Shown here one piece after another: positions 43,533-53,871 of a stretch of DNA of 64,000 bases (its first letter is position 1; the number at the start of each line of letters is the position of its first letter). The stretch is from Stappia stellulata (GTDB lineage Bacteria; Pseudomonadota; Alphaproteobacteria; Rhizobiales; Stappiaceae). The stretch covers positions 62,001 through 126,000 of the forward strand of contig NZ_JAIVMF010000007.1 of NCBI RefSeq assembly GCF_020176715.1. Reading direction: 5' to 3'. The notes beneath the pieces were generated by a model. That model was not told where the DNA came from. It was given only the letters and a program-made list of their open reading frames with translations, and searched no databases. The position numbers and the translations under genes are program-made.

Positions 43533-44809
43533 GTCGGGGTGTCCTCCTGTAGCGGGTCGTGACCCGATACTTGGCCATGATCGTCGCCTTCGACAAGGCT
43601 GCGCAGCGCCTTTGCAAAGGCGCTCTGGCCGGCACTGCGCAAGGGTACGAAAGGCATGTTGAGTTTCTGGCACGCCCGCTTGGCGCGCAGGCAGGCGTCG
43701 TGGCTGACGCAACTGACGGGGCAAAAGACGCAGTCGACCGACGGCAGCAGCTGGTCGAGCCGTTGCGGTGCGTCCTCCACGCCGCCGTCATGGTGCAGAA
43801 AGGCGGCGTTGAACTCCGCGGCAATGCCGCGCAACCGGTCGCGGTGGCCGTGCAGCCCGCCGACATAAAGCACGGTGCGTGGTTTTCCGGCTGACGCTGG
43901 CTGCCGAGCGATCCCCGCCGCAACCGGGGAAGCGGATACCGCAGGGGCTGCGGCGGGCGAGGCGCCACGCGCGGCCCGGTGGTCTGGTCCCGCCTTTTCG
44001 ATGTCACGCAGACGCGCCTCCGCCTGGCGTGCCCGTACCCTTGCGCCTTGAAGCGCACGCTGAGCCTTGTCGAACCGGCGCTGCAGCGCGTCGGCTTGCG
44101 ACCGGCCTGTCGGCTTTGTGGCGGCGTCGGCGCCGCGGGCAGCGCTTGCCTGCAGGTCGGTGAGGCGTGCGCGCAGCAGGGCGATTTCCCGATCGCGCTC
44201 CGCCAGGGCTGCGTGAAGCCCGGCCTCGGTGCGCCGGGCGCGCTCCTGCGTCTCGCGGATCTGGTCGCGCAGCGCCGCCGCCTCCACCGTCTTGCGTCGG
44301 AAGGAGGCGCCGGCCAGATGCGACCACATGTGCACCTCGCCGAAGACGCGGACCCGAAGGTCGTTCGGCACGTGACCGTGGCTCATGAAGGCCCAATAGG
44401 CGGGGGCAACCTGGCCGCGGTCGCACATGTCGTCCCAAAGCGCAGCCAGATCCGCCGCGCTTCGGGTGCGCGCGATCCGCCGCAAGGCGCCCTCGTAGCG
44501 GGTGTCGAGGAGTTTCTGGAACGCGCGAGAAAAGGTGTTGTCAGTGGTCGACAGGCGGACGAAGTGGCCGTGCAGGTCGTAGTCGGGGGTCTCGGGGGCA
44601 ACCTCCATGCCGATCCGCCGCGCGATCCGGCGCAGGTCGCCGACACTGGCGCAGGTTCCGACGATCGAGCAATGCACGTTGTCGCTCTGCTCCCAAAGGG
44701 CGATCCGGCGGCGCGGCTCCGTCTCTCCGGTGTCGGATGCGGCGCCGGACGTCTCGGCCTTGATCGCGGCGGCAATGGCCACGCCGATGCGGTCATCGCC
44801 CGCGCACAT
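43517..44809 (-). CDS. DUF2325 protein with coiled coil
   Basis: 430-residue protein. The N-terminal half is helical (NVHCSIVGTCASVGDLRRIARRIG, CDRGQVAPAYWAFMSHGH), the middle (about residues 200-310) is an Arg/Ala/Glu-rich coiled coil, and the C-terminal 100 residues form a DUF2325 domain (VLYVGGLHGHRDRLRGIA, FLHHDGGVED, CVFCPVSCVSHDACLRAK). DUF2325 proteins occur beside heme-uptake genes in alphaproteobacteria; their role is not settled, but the cysteines and histidines suit metal or heme binding. The start is set by GGAGGTCCGTC before 44809. Confidence 0.82.
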   Translation of the reverse strand: MCAGDDRIGVAIAAAIKAETSGAASDTGETEPRRRIALWEQSDNVHCSIVGTCASVGDLRRIARRIGMEVAPETPDYDLHGHFVRLSTTDNTFSRAFQKLLDTRYEGALRRIARTRSAADLAALWDDMCDRGQVAPAYWAFMSHGHVPNDLRVRVFGEVHMWSHLAGASFRRKTVEAAALRDQIRETQERARRTEAGLHAALAERDREIALLRARLTDLQASAARGADAATKPTGRSQADALQRRFDKAQRALQGARVRARQAEARLRDIEKAGPDHRAARGASPAAAPAVSASPVAAGIARQPASAGKPRTVLYVGGLHGHRDRLRGIAAEFNAAFLHHDGGVEDAPQRLDQLLPSVDCVFCPVSCVSHDACLRAKRACQKLNMPFVPLRSAGQSAFAKALRSLVEGDDHGQVSGHDPLQEDTPTCSSP

Positions 44810-45075
44810 GACGGACCTCCGGCCGGCGGGGCGAGGCGGCGCGCAAGCCGCGCGCGGAAAGACGGCAATGGGAGACTGGCGACAGCATGGATCCTCGCGG
44901 GGTGCGCGGCACGACGCGGCACCTGCGGATGGTGCCGCTCGCATCTTTGCAGGACGAAGGCATGGCTGGCTGAACCGGCGAGGGAGATGCCGGCCTGGCT
45001 TGCTGGCGCTTGGACATGTCCGGCGGCGCCCTGGACACGGGTGGGGCCGGCGAACGCCTTGAGATCTATAAAACA

Positions 45076-45090
45076 TGATAATTGGAGTCA
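45076..45090. promoter_or_regulatory. Iron-responsive operator (TGA-N9-TCA), distal copy
   Basis: TGATAATTGGAGTCA matches the IRO box (TGA-N9-TCA) bound by the iron regulator RirA in Rhizobiales. It lies in ATAAAACATGATAATT, which is repeated around the second box. It probably governs the minus-strand DUF2325 and heme-oxygenase genes. Confidence 0.6.
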
Positions 45091-45197
45091 AGTTAAAAGC
45101 CTGTCGCCCCTGCAAGGTATGACCGCATGGACGAAGCCGCCCGGCCTGCGGTGTTTTTCAACAGGCGCATGGTGAGGATTGCGCCCGCGATAAAACA

Positions 45198-45212
45198 TGA
45201 GTAATTGAGTCA
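45198..45212. promoter_or_regulatory. Iron-responsive operator (TGA-N9-TCA), hemP copy
   Basis: TGAGTAATTGAGTCA also matches TGA-N9-TCA and shares the flank ATAAAACATGA with the first box. It ends 66 bases before the hemP ATG, a good place for control of hemP transcription by RirA. Confidence 0.6.
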
Positions 45213-45278
45213 TGAATTAGTCGGGCGCGGCGGCTTCGCCCGCAGTCGTTCAAGCGCCAGTTGTTCAAGGAGATTGTC

Positions 45279-45488
45279 ATGCCTCAAGACACGTCCGTCC
45301 GCCGGTCGCTGCTTCGCCGGCCGGGTGCGCGCCGGCCCTTCGGCGGTGGACCCAAGCCCGATCTTGCGCCGCTCGAGCTTGACAGTTCCGCGCTTTTTCA
45401 GGGCGCGCGCGAGGTGCACATCAGGCACAAGGACATGACCTACCGCCTGTCGATCACGCGCTTCGAGAAGCTGCTTTTGACCAAGTAG
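45279..45488 (+). CDS. hemP: Hemin uptake protein HemP
   Basis: 69-residue protein. The C-terminal part LDSSALFQGAREVHIRHKDMTYRLSITRFEKLLLTK is the HemP/HmuP signature (L-x-S-x-x-L-F...H-x-G/D-x-x-Y-x-L-R/S-x-T). It aids expression of heme uptake genes. An AAGGAGA site fixes the start. Iron box just upstream; no heme receptor gene is in the window. Confidence 0.9.
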   Translation: MPQDTSVRRSLLRRPGARRPFGGGPKPDLAPLELDSSALFQGAREVHIRHKDMTYRLSITRFEKLLLTK

Positions 45489-45628
45489 CGGCCCGCTTGC
45501 GCCGATGCATGTGGACCGGCGATGCGGCTGCGGCTGGAAACCCGCAAAAAGTCTGCTAAAAGACCGGAAACCTTCTCACCATGCCGCGTGCGCGGGCTTG
45601 TCCGTGCGCCGCAAATCCCGACGGTGCC

Positions 45629-46711
45629 ATGTCCGAACTCGAAACCCTGGAATCCGAGATCCTCGCGGCCATTGCCGCCGCGTCGAACGAAGCCGAGCTG
45701 GAAGAGGTCCGGGTCGCGGCCCTTGGCAAGAAGGGCTCGGTCTCCGAGCAGCTCAAGACGCTCGGCAAGCTTTCGCCGGAGGAGCGCCGGGAAATGGGTC
45801 CGGCGATCAACGGCCTGAAAGCCCGCGTCGGCGAGGCGCTGGGCGCGCGCCGCGAGGTGCTGCAGGAGGCGGCTCTCAACGCCAGGCTCGAGGCGGAGCG
45901 GGTCGACGTCACCCTGCCGCTGCGCGCCGCGCCTTCCGAAACCGGCCGCATTCATCCCGTCAGCCAGGTGATCGACGAACTCACCGCGATCTTCGCCGAC
46001 ATGGGCTTTTCCATCGCCGAAGGCCCGGACGTGGAGACCGATCACCTCAACTTCACGGCGCTGAATTTCCCGGAAGACCATCCGGCGCGTGACATGCACG
46101 ACACGTTCTTCCTGCATCCCAAGGAAGACGGCGAGCGCATGTTGCTCAGGACCCACACCTCGCCGGTGCAGATCCGCACGATGATGTCGCAAAAGCCGCC
46201 GATCCGCGTGATCACGCCGGGCCGCACCTATCGCTGCGACAGCGACCAGACGCATACGCCGATGTTCCATCAGGTCGAGGGTCTGGTCATCGACAAGGGC
46301 AGCCACATCGGTCACCTGAAGTGGATCCTGGAGGAATTCTGCAAGGCGTTCTTCGAGGTCGACGAGATCAAGATGCGCTTCCGCCCGTCGTTCTTTCCCT
46401 TCACCGAGCCGTCGATGGAGGTCGATATCGGCTGCGATCGCTCGGGCAACGAGGTGAAGATCGGCGAGGGCGACGACTGGCTGGAGATCCTCGGTTGCGG
46501 CATGGTCCATCCCAATGTCATCCGCAACTGCGGGCTGGACCCGGACGAGTATCAGGGCTTCGCCTGGGGCATGGGCATCGACCGCATCGCCATGCTGAAA
46601 TACGGCATGCCGGACCTGCGCGCCTTCTTCGACGCCGACGTGCGCTGGATCGACCACTATGGCTTCCGCCCGCTCGACCTTCCGACGCTGTTCGGGGGGC
46701 TGTCGCGATGA
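45629..46711 (+). CDS. pheS: Phenylalanine--tRNA ligase alpha subunit
   Basis: 360-residue class II synthetase subunit. An N-terminal coiled coil (residues 1-85) precedes the catalytic core, with motif 2 near [14 protein letters not shown] region and motif 3 in [30 protein letters not shown] is characteristic. The ATG at 45629 is chosen because the conserved N-terminus starts there. Its stop overlaps the next gene by four bases. Confidence 0.96.
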   Translation: MSELETLESEILAAIAAASNEAELEEVRVAALGKKGSVSEQLKTLGKLSPEERREMGPAINGLKARVGEALGARREVLQEAALNARLEAERVDVTLPLRAAPSETGRIHPVSQVIDELTAIFADMGFSIAEGPDVETDHLNFTALNFPEDHPARDMHDTFFLHPKEDGERMLLRTHTSPVQIRTMMSQKPPIRVITPGRTYRCDSDQTHTPMFHQVEGLVIDKGSHIGHLKWILEEFCKAFFEVDEIKMRFRPSFFPFTEPSMEVDIGCDRSGNEVKIGEGDDWLEILGCGMVHPNVIRNCGLDPDEYQGFAWGMGIDRIAMLKYGMPDLRAFFDADVRWIDHYGFRPLDLPTLFGGLSR

Positions 46712-47361
46712 GGCATCTCGCAGCCCTGTGGCTGGTGCTGCTGGCGGTGCTTGTCGCCCTGCCGGCGCAGGTTCAGGCTCAAGTCCCGACGGCTGGGGCA
46801 GGCGCGCCCTCCTTCCTGGAGGTCTGCGCCGAAAAGACCGAGGAGCGCGGCCGGCTGCGCTATTGCGACGACTATTTCCGCCAGGGTCTGGGCGCCGGCG
46901 CGGATCCGGTGCTTTACCTGCGCGACCGCATCACCCGGCTGCGGGCAAGCCATGAGGCCAGCGCGGCTGACAAGTACCAGAGCTTCCTGACGGCGGTCTA
47001 CATCACCGCCTTCCTGACCATCGCCACCATCGTGCTGGTGACGAGCGAACGGCGCATCGCCGGGATCTCGAAATGGTCGACGGCAACCTCCGCTCTGGCG
47101 CTGCTGGTGCTCATCGGCGCGATGACCTACGGCTGGCTCGACAAGAGCCAGGCCGAGGATGCGGCCATGCTGGAACTCGGCCTCCTGCGCGACCAGATCG
47201 AGATCGAGGCCTCGCAGGCGATCGCCGGCGGCGACGGGATCACCGACCGGCAGGTGGAGCGCTGGAACGACCGGCTGCACGAGATCGGCCTGCGTTTCGC
47301 GCAGTCCTATGCCGGGGCCTCCGTGATGCCCGATCTGGACCGTTTCACCCCGACCGATTGA
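46708..47361 (+). CDS. Membrane protein inserted between pheS and pheT
   Basis: 217-residue protein with a signal-like N-terminus ([21 protein letters not shown]), a cysteine-containing exported part ([20 protein letters not shown]), two membrane helices around residues 95-115 and 125-145 ([32 protein letters not shown]), and a charged tail. Family not recognised. It is coupled to pheS by ATGA and lies 66 bases before pheT, so it is made from the same transcript. Confidence 0.75.
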   Translation: MRHLAALWLVLLAVLVALPAQVQAQVPTAGAGAPSFLEVCAEKTEERGRLRYCDDYFRQGLGAGADPVLYLRDRITRLRASHEASAADKYQSFLTAVYITAFLTIATIVLVTSERRIAGISKWSTATSALALLVLIGAMTYGWLDKSQAEDAAMLELGLLRDQIEIEASQAIAGGDGITDRQVERWNDRLHEIGLRFAQSYAGASVMPDLDRFTPTD

Positions 47362-47427
47362 CGGTCGCGTCGAATGGCGCCGCCCGTTTCGGCGCCCTCC
47401 GCGACATGAAGACAAGAGACCGACGCC

Positions 47428-49848
47428 ATGAAATTCACCCTGTCCTGGCTCAAGGATCACCTGGAGACCGACGCCGGCCTCGACGAGATCGTCGAGACGC
47501 TGACCCGCATCGGCCTGGAGGTCGAGGATGTCGTCAATCCGGCCGACAAGCTGAAGAGCTTCACCATCGCCCGCGTGGTGGAGGCGAAGCAGCACCCGAA
47601 CGCCGACCGGCTCAAGGTGCTCAGCGTCGACGCCGGCGATGGCGGCGAGCTGTTGCAGATCGTCTGCGGCGCGCCCAATGCCCGCACCGGTCTCGTCGGC
47701 GTGCTGGCGCGTCCCGGCGACTATGTTCCGGGCATCGACGTGACGCTTTCGGTTGGCAAGATCCGCGACGTGGAAAGCTTCGGCATGATGTGCTCGGAGC
47801 GCGAGCTTGAGCTGTCTGACGAGCACAGCGGCATCATCGACCTCGGCGAGAACGCGCCGGTGGGCGCCTCCTTCGCCGCCTATGCCGGCATCGACGATCC
47901 GGTGATCGAGATCGGCCTGACGCCGAACCGTCCCGATTGCGCCGGCGTTGCCGGCATCGCCCGCGACCTTGCCGCAGCCGGTCTCGGCAAGTTCAAGGAA
48001 AACCGGCCGCAGCCGATCGCGGGCGAGGGCGACTGCCCGGTCAAGGTCAATCTGGACTTCGGCGACACGCCGTCGCTCTGCCCCGCCTTCGGCTTGCGCC
48101 TCGTGCGCGGCATCAAGAACGGCCCCTCGCCGGAGTGGATGCAGAAGCGGTTGATCGCCATTGGCCTGCGCCCGATCAACGCGCTGGTCGACATCACCAA
48201 CTACATCACCTTCGACCGCGGCCGTCCGCTGCATGTCTTCGATGCGGCCAAGGTCAAGGGCGACCTCACCGTGCGGCGCGGCCGCGCGGGCGAGGAGCTG
48301 CTGGCGCTCGACGGCAAGACCTACCGCTTCGACGACACCATGTGCGTGATCGCCGACGAGAACGGTCTGGAATCCATCGGCGGCATCATGGGCGGCGAGG
48401 TCTCCGGCTGCACCGCCGAGACCACCGACGTTTTGATCGAATCGGCGCTGTGGGACGAGACCAACATCGCCCGCACCGGTCGTGCGCTCGGCATCAACAC
48501 CGACGCGCGCTACCGCTTCGAGCGCGGCGTCGATCCGCAGTTCTGCCTCCCGGGTCTGGAGCTTGCCACGCAGATGGTGATGGACCTGTGCGGCGGCACG
48601 CCGAGCAAGACGACCTTCTCCGGCGCCATTCCCGACACCGACCGCGTCATCGATTTCCCCTTCGCCGAGGTCAAGCGGCTGTCGGGCCTCTCGCTGTCGG
48701 ATGCGGAGATCAAGGGCGTGCTCGGCCGGCTCGGCTTCTGGGTCGCCGGCAGCGGCGACACGGTCAAGGTCTCGCCGCCGTCCTGGCGTCCGGACGTGCA
48801 CGGCAAGGCGGATCTCGTCGAGGAGGTCGTGCGCATCGTCGGCCTCGACAAGGTGGTCTCCACCCCGCTGCCGCGCCAGTCGACGGTCTCCGACCGGGTG
48901 CTGACCATCGCCCAGACGCGCCGCTCGCAGGCACGGCGCACGCTCGCCGTGCGCGGCATGAAGGAAGCGGTTACCTGGTCGTTCATCTCGCGCCAGCAGG
49001 CGGAAGCCTTCGGCGGCGGCGGGCGCGATCTTGAACTTGCCAACCCGATTTCCGCCGACATGTCGGACATGCGCCCGAGCCTCGTGCCGGGGCTTGCAGC
49101 CGCCGCCCAGCGCAATGCCGACCGCGGCTATCCGGATGTCGCTCTCTTCGAGGTCGGCCAGGTCTTCGCCAACGACACGCCGAAGGGCCAGTCGATGGTC
49201 GCCGCCGGCGTGCGCCGGGGGACCGCCGCCTTCACCGGCTCCGACCGTCACTGGGCGGGCAATGCCGCCCCCGTCGGTGTCTTCGACGCCAAGGCCGACG
49301 CCGAGGCAGCGCTTGCCGCGGCCGGCGCGCCGGTCGACAAGCTGATGGTCTTCGCCGAGGCGCCGGACTGGCTGCATCCCGGGCGTTCGGGCGAATTGCG
49401 CCTCGGCCCCAAGACGGTGCTCGCGCGCTTCGGCGAATTGCATCCGCGCGTCATGCGTGACCTCGACATCGACGGACCGGTCGCGGTCTTCGAGGTGTTC
49501 CTTGACGCGATCCCCGTGCCCAAGGGCAAGGGCGGCCGCTCCAAGGGCGCCTTCAACGCCAGCGACCTGATGCCGGTGCGTCGCGACTTTGCTTTCGTCG
49601 TCGACGAGGCGGTGACCGCCGACAAGCTGATCAAGGCCGCGCGCGGCGCCGACAAGGCGCTGATCGTCGACGTGACCCTGTTCGACGTCTATCGCGGCAA
49701 GGGCATCGAGGAGGGGCGCAAGTCGCTCGCCATCGACGTCACGCTGCAGCCGCGCGACAAGACGCTGACCGACGAGGACATCGATGCGGTCGCGGCCAAG
49801 ATCCGCGCGGCGGTGGAAAAGGCGACCGGCGGAACGCTTCGCGGCTGA
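47428..49848 (+). CDS. pheT: Phenylalanine--tRNA ligase beta subunit
   Basis: 806-residue subunit of normal length. It shows the N-terminal tRNA-binding (EMAP-like) domain (about 40-150, [21 protein letters not shown]), the B3/B4 editing domain ([18 protein letters not shown] near 250), B5 (about 400-470), the core-like domain, and the C-terminal FDX-ACB domain ([23 protein letters not shown]). Works with PheS as an alpha2beta2 enzyme. Confidence 0.96.
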   Translation: MKFTLSWLKDHLETDAGLDEIVETLTRIGLEVEDVVNPADKLKSFTIARVVEAKQHPNADRLKVLSVDAGDGGELLQIVCGAPNARTGLVGVLARPGDYVPGIDVTLSVGKIRDVESFGMMCSERELELSDEHSGIIDLGENAPVGASFAAYAGIDDPVIEIGLTPNRPDCAGVAGIARDLAAAGLGKFKENRPQPIAGEGDCPVKVNLDFGDTPSLCPAFGLRLVRGIKNGPSPEWMQKRLIAIGLRPINALVDITNYITFDRGRPLHVFDAAKVKGDLTVRRGRAGEELLALDGKTYRFDDTMCVIADENGLESIGGIMGGEVSGCTAETTDVLIESALWDETNIARTGRALGINTDARYRFERGVDPQFCLPGLELATQMVMDLCGGTPSKTTFSGAIPDTDRVIDFPFAEVKRLSGLSLSDAEIKGVLGRLGFWVAGSGDTVKVSPPSWRPDVHGKADLVEEVVRIVGLDKVVSTPLPRQSTVSDRVLTIAQTRRSQARRTLAVRGMKEAVTWSFISRQQAEAFGGGGRDLELANPISADMSDMRPSLVPGLAAAAQRNADRGYPDVALFEVGQVFANDTPKGQSMVAAGVRRGTAAFTGSDRHWAGNAAPVGVFDAKADAEAALAAAGAPVDKLMVFAEAPDWLHPGRSGELRLGPKTVLARFGELHPRVMRDLDIDGPVAVFEVFLDAIPVPKGKGGRSKGAFNASDLMPVRRDFAFVVDEAVTADKLIKAARGADKALIVDVTLFDVYRGKGIEEGRKSLAIDVTLQPRDKTLTDEDIDAVAAKIRAAVEKATGGTLRG

Positions 49849-49997
49849 CGCGGGCTCTTGGCGCCAGCCGGACCCTTCGGCTGGCGGCTTGTGCCGGGAC
49901 ACCGTGTCCCATACCCTTTGCGAGGTGCTTCGGCGCGTCCGGCGAGAGCCGGGCGCTTGGGCGCCTGCGGGGCAGGGTTCTTGATCTGGAGACTTTC

Positions 49998-50822
49998 GTG
50001 GCCGCACAGACATCGCCTCGAAACCCGGTACCGTCGAGCGGCCTTGCCCTCGACCGCACGACGCTGGGCGATCCCGCGTGCGCGAGCGAGGACGACCGCC
50101 GCCGGGTGCTGGAGCTTCTCCTGCGCACCGATCTGCCGCTGATGCGGGTGCTGCGCGGTGCCAGACGGCTTGCGCTGCCGGACTGGCGCCTGGCCAGCGG
50201 CGCGATCTACCAGACGGTGTGGAACGCGCTCACCGGCCGCGCGCCGGGCCACGGCATCAAGGATTACGACCTTCTGTATTTCGACGGCACGGACACCGGC
50301 TATGAGGCGGAGGACCGGGAAATCGCACGCGGCGCGGCGCTCTTCGCCGATGCACCGGTTCCCGTCGAGATCCGCAATCAGGCGCGGGTGCACCTTTGGT
50401 TTCAGGCCCGCTTCGGCCGGGCTTATCCGAAGCTGCGCTGCACCGACGAGGCGCTGTTGAACTACGCGTCCAAGACCCATGCCGTGGCCGTGCGGCTGGA
50501 GAACGACGACCGCTTGTCGATTGTCGCGCCGTTCGGCCTTGCCGATGTCTTCGCCATGCGGCTGGTGCCCAATCCCGTGCTCGACAACGCCGAGACCTAC
50601 GCGAAAAAGGCCGCGCGCATGAGTGCCGCCTGGCCCGAGGTCGAGGTCGTGCCCTGGCCGGCCGATGCGGCGGACCAGGAGGTGGATCCGGGTCCGTCGG
50701 CCGCGATGGATGAACCCCGGCCGCAGGCGCAAACGGCCTTTGATCCCGGCTATGCGCCGTCGGCCGCCGGCCGGGACTGGATGTCGCTTGCGACCAGCCC
50801 GCGTACCGAATTGCCGAAATAG
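49998..50822 (+). CDS. DUF925-type nucleotidyltransferase-like protein
   Basis: 274-residue protein. The stretch GAIYQTVWNALTGRAPGHGIKDYDLLYFD contains the metal-binding GS/GA...DxD-like pattern of nucleotidyltransferase-fold proteins of the DUF925 family, and VRLENDDRLSIVAPFGLADVFAMRLVPN is the family's C-terminal mark. Substrate unknown. GTG start with GGAG eight bases before. Its 3' end overlaps the convergent pabBC gene by 73 bases. Confidence 0.8.
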   Translation: MAAQTSPRNPVPSSGLALDRTTLGDPACASEDDRRRVLELLLRTDLPLMRVLRGARRLALPDWRLASGAIYQTVWNALTGRAPGHGIKDYDLLYFDGTDTGYEAEDREIARGAALFADAPVPVEIRNQARVHLWFQARFGRAYPKLRCTDEALLNYASKTHAVAVRLENDDRLSIVAPFGLADVFAMRLVPNPVLDNAETYAKKAARMSAAWPEVEVVPWPADAADQEVDPGPSAAMDEPRPQAQTAFDPGYAPSAAGRDWMSLATSPRTELPK

Positions 50823-52588
50823 ACCTTTTCGGCCCGCAGCACATCGTCGAGCGTCAACTCCGCCTCGAAGGCCCGTCCGCTGTCCAGCAGGGCTTCGCGC
50901 AGCGTGCCCGGCAACAGGCCGTGGGCAAGCGGCGGCGTCAGCAGCCGGCCCGCCCGGGCGACGAAGAGATTGGTGTAGCTTCCTTCCGTCGCGAAGCCGT
51001 CCCGGTTGACGAACAGAACCTCGTCGCATCCCCGGGTCGTGACCATCCGCTTCAGGGTCTCGTCGTAGAGCGCGCGGCGCGTCGTCTTGTGGGCAAGCAG
51101 CGGATTGTCGGCATCGACCGGCGTGTCCGACAGCGCGATGCGCCAGCGCGGCGGCGTCGGCGCGAGCGCTTCGTCGGCAAGGCGAAACCGCCCGTCGGCG
51201 GAGACTTCCAGCCGGACCCGGCGCGGCGCGTCGAACCCCTTCGCACGTTCCGCAAGCGCCGCCGCGATCCTGTCCGGCGCACAGGCGAACCCGAGCCGGG
51301 CCGCGCTCGTCCGAAGCCGGCGCATGTGGCGCGCAAGCAGCAGATAGCCCTCGCCCGGATGCCAGGCCATGGTCTCGATCAGGGCGAAATCCGGCAACGG
51401 ACGCTCAAGGAAGGCGAGCTTCAGCCAGCTTTCGGCATATTCGGGACCGGCCCCGGAATCGAAAACGACACCCGATCCCGTCCCGATCTCGAAGGGGCCT
51501 TCGCTGGCACCCTCGGGCGTGCGCGCCACCAGGGTGCGGATCGCGACGTTGAAGCGAAAGTCGCCGCCGGGCGCAAGGTGGCCGATGGCGCCGGTGTAGA
51601 TCCCGCGCGGGCCGGTTTCCAGCTCGTGCAGGATCTCCATCGCCCTCAGTTTCGGCGCGCCGGTGATCGAGCCGCAGGGAAAGAGCCGTGCCATGCAGGC
51701 GGCAAACCCGTGGCCGGGCTCCAGCTCCGCTTCCACCGTCGAGGTCATCTGGTGCAGCGTGGCATAGGGCTCGACCTCGAAGAGGCGCGGCACCTTCACG
51801 CTGCCCGGCACGGCGATGCGCGACAGGTCGTTGCGCATCAGGTCGACGATCATGACGTTTTCGGCCTGCGACTTGGGATCGCGGGCAAGCTCTGCGGCGA
51901 TTTCCGCATCGACGTTCTGGTTCGCGCCGCGCGGCGCCGTCCCCTTCATCGGCCGGCAGGTGAGGCGCATGCCGCGCCGCTCCAGAAAAAGCTCCGGCGA
52001 CAGCGACAGAACCTGGTGCGTGCCGAGATCGAGCCAGGCGGCATGGCCGACGGGCTGTGTTGTGACCAGCCGTGCGAAGAGGGCGCGCAGGTCGCCGGAC
52101 CAGCGCCCGCGGGCCCGCATGGTCAGATTGGCCTGATAGATGTCGCCGCGCGCAAGATGGTCGCGCACGGCCGTGAAGGCGGCCTGATAGTCCTCTTCGC
52201 TCATGTCGAGGCCGTCGACGGTTGCCGTGGGCGGCGCCGCATGGGCGGCCGCCCGGGCGTCCGCGTCGACAAGCTGTGTCAGCGCCGCCGCGCGGTCGAG
52301 CCGCTCGGGCGCGTCGTAGACGCCGAACCAGACCAGCGGGAGGTCCGGGTCGCGCGGGGCAAGCGTACGCAGCTTGTCCTCGAAGGCATAGCCGGCTTCA
52401 TAGGAGAGAAAGCCGGCAAGATGCGCGCCCTCGGCCGCGGCACGCTCGGCGTCTTGCAGGCAGGCGGCGACGTCTTCCACGCGCGTGCAGGCAAGAATGC
52501 GCCGAGGCGCGGTGAAGCGAAGCGCGGTGCCCGCCTGCGCGTCGAGCAGCAGCACGCTTTCAGCCGTGTCGCTTGTGCCTTTGCTCAT
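50750..52588 (-). CDS. pabB: Aminodeoxychorismate synthase I / lyase fusion
   Basis: 612-residue fusion for 4-aminobenzoate (folate) synthesis. The N-terminal 400 residues are a PabB-type chorismate-using enzyme: CRPMKGTAPRG has the lysine that marks aminodeoxychorismate synthase, and LMRNDLSRI, HQMTSTVEAEL and PCGSITGAPKLRAMEILHELE form the active site. The last 200 residues are a PabC-type PLP lyase with the lysine in LLAHKTTRRALYDE and TEGSYTNLFV. The fusion is known in many bacteria. The glutaminase PabA is not in the window. Confidence 0.92.
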   Translation of the reverse strand: MSKGTSDTAESVLLLDAQAGTALRFTAPRRILACTRVEDVAACLQDAERAAAEGAHLAGFLSYEAGYAFEDKLRTLAPRDPDLPLVWFGVYDAPERLDRAAALTQLVDADARAAAHAAPPTATVDGLDMSEEDYQAAFTAVRDHLARGDIYQANLTMRARGRWSGDLRALFARLVTTQPVGHAAWLDLGTHQVLSLSPELFLERRGMRLTCRPMKGTAPRGANQNVDAEIAAELARDPKSQAENVMIVDLMRNDLSRIAVPGSVKVPRLFEVEPYATLHQMTSTVEAELEPGHGFAACMARLFPCGSITGAPKLRAMEILHELETGPRGIYTGAIGHLAPGGDFRFNVAIRTLVARTPEGASEGPFEIGTGSGVVFDSGAGPEYAESWLKLAFLERPLPDFALIETMAWHPGEGYLLLARHMRRLRTSAARLGFACAPDRIAAALAERAKGFDAPRRVRLEVSADGRFRLADEALAPTPPRWRIALSDTPVDADNPLLAHKTTRRALYDETLKRMVTTRGCDEVLFVNRDGFATEGSYTNLFVARAGRLLTPPLAHGLLPGTLREALLDSGRAFEAELTLDDVLRAEKVYFGNSVRGLVASDIQSRPAADGA

Positions 52589-52622
52589 GACGCGCTCGCT
52601 CGCCGTCGGTCGGGCGTGGGGA

Positions 52623-53684
52623 TCAGGTCTTCGCCTGCGTGGGCGTCCGCACGGGCGCGGTCCTGTTCAGCCTGGCAAACGCGCGGTCGAGGATCTTCGG
52701 CGCGCTGCCGTGGCTCGCGGCCAGGAGATATTCCCTCGGGTAGCGGTGGAGCTTGCCCAGCAACCGGCCGATCCCCTTCTTGCTCGCCGCATGCGCGATG
52801 GCCGAGGTCGCATGCAGATCCGCCCAGAGCGTCTCGTAGTTCTCCGGCATCTCGATCGGCGCGTCGCTGAAGCTTGAGGACACCTTGCGCGCGAGGATCG
52901 TCGTCGACGCCGAGGCGGCCGGAATGATCTCGAAGCCCGCCTTGAGCAGCATCGCCTTCAGCGTCTCGTGATTGAAATTGTAGATATGGGCGTAGTGGAA
53001 GCGCGTCGACGGCGCGTGATTGGTGTTCTGGATGTTGGGAACGGCGACCGAGAACAACCCGTTGTCGCGCAGCAGGCCGTTGATCGCGCGCAGCGAGGCG
53101 AGCGGATCGGGCAGATGCTCCAGCACGTGGTTCAGGTTGATGATGTCATAGCCGTCGTCGCGCAGATCCGCTGTTTCGTAGGTGCAGTTCTGCACCGGCA
53201 GGCCGAGCACCCGCTTCGTGTAGTCGGCATAGCCCGTGTTGGGCTCGACGCCGGTGACCTCGAAGCCCATCTTGCGGGCCATGTAGAGGAACTCGCCGCT
53301 GCCCGATCCGATGTCGAGAAAGCGCGTCTGCTCCGGGCTTGCGTGTCCGGCGATCTGGGCAACCCGCTGATAGGCGCCCGGCGCATAGCGGTAGGTGTGC
53401 TTCAGCTTCGGTTCGTAGGTCGACTTGTAGGCCTTGCGGTAGTCGACGGCATAGAAACGGTCGAGCTCTTCCTTGGTCGGGATCGGGTGGCTGTGCACCA
53501 GACCGCAGCCGGTGCAGATCACCGTCGTCAGCGGCTTTGCGTCGCGGCCCACGCCGGAGACCACGCGCCGGTCTTTCCCGGCGCAGATGCGGCATTCCGT
53601 TTCCAGCGTGATCACGCTTCCGTTTTCGACATTCGGCAAGACACGGCCCCCGTTCTGGAAAGATCTGCGGTTTGGGCAGGGCAT
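52623..53684 (-). CDS. SAM methyltransferase with N-terminal zinc ribbon
   Basis: 353-residue protein. Two CxxC pairs (CRICAGK, CTGCGL) form a zinc ribbon; the methyltransferase domain has FLDIGSGSGEFLYMARKMGFEVTGVEPN near residue 115 and NLNHVLEHLPDP. This pattern is common in sugar or polyketide C-methyltransferase-like proteins and in glycan clusters. The start at 53684 has GGGAG; a later in-frame start is possible. Confidence 0.8.
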   Translation of the reverse strand: MPCPNRRSFQNGGRVLPNVENGSVITLETECRICAGKDRRVVSGVGRDAKPLTTVICTGCGLVHSHPIPTKEELDRFYAVDYRKAYKSTYEPKLKHTYRYAPGAYQRVAQIAGHASPEQTRFLDIGSGSGEFLYMARKMGFEVTGVEPNTGYADYTKRVLGLPVQNCTYETADLRDDGYDIINLNHVLEHLPDPLASLRAINGLLRDNGLFSVAVPNIQNTNHAPSTRFHYAHIYNFNHETLKAMLLKAGFEIIPAASASTTILARKVSSSFSDAPIEMPENYETLWADLHATSAIAHAASKKGIGRLLGKLHRYPREYLLAASHGSAPKILDRAFARLNRTAPVRTPTQAKT

Positions 53685-53871
53685 GCGGCTCCCGCGCCGT
53701 CCCGCGGCCCTGTCATATTGGATCGGGCCGTTTGCGACCAGAAAAATGTGCCGCCGAGCAGCCCGGCGTCGGGCTTGACGTTCCACGGGCTGGAGGCGCC
53801 AGCCTTGCGGCGTGGCCGCCGTCTCGCGACAGGACGCCGGCCGGGTTTCGCAGTCGCTCGGGAGATGCAGG

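Larger units (their letters stand above)
44810..45278. other. Divergent iron-controlled intergenic region
   Basis: 469 bases between the DUF2325 gene and hemP. It holds two near-identical iron boxes (listed separately) in AT-rich patches at 45066-45105 and 45188-45222. No protein gene is credible in it. Confidence 0.6.

Noticed and set aside
46657-50013. Open frame of over 1,100 codons antisense to pheT
   Set aside because: pheT is certain; the antisense translation is low-complexity Arg/Ala/Gly/Asp-rich and has no motifs.
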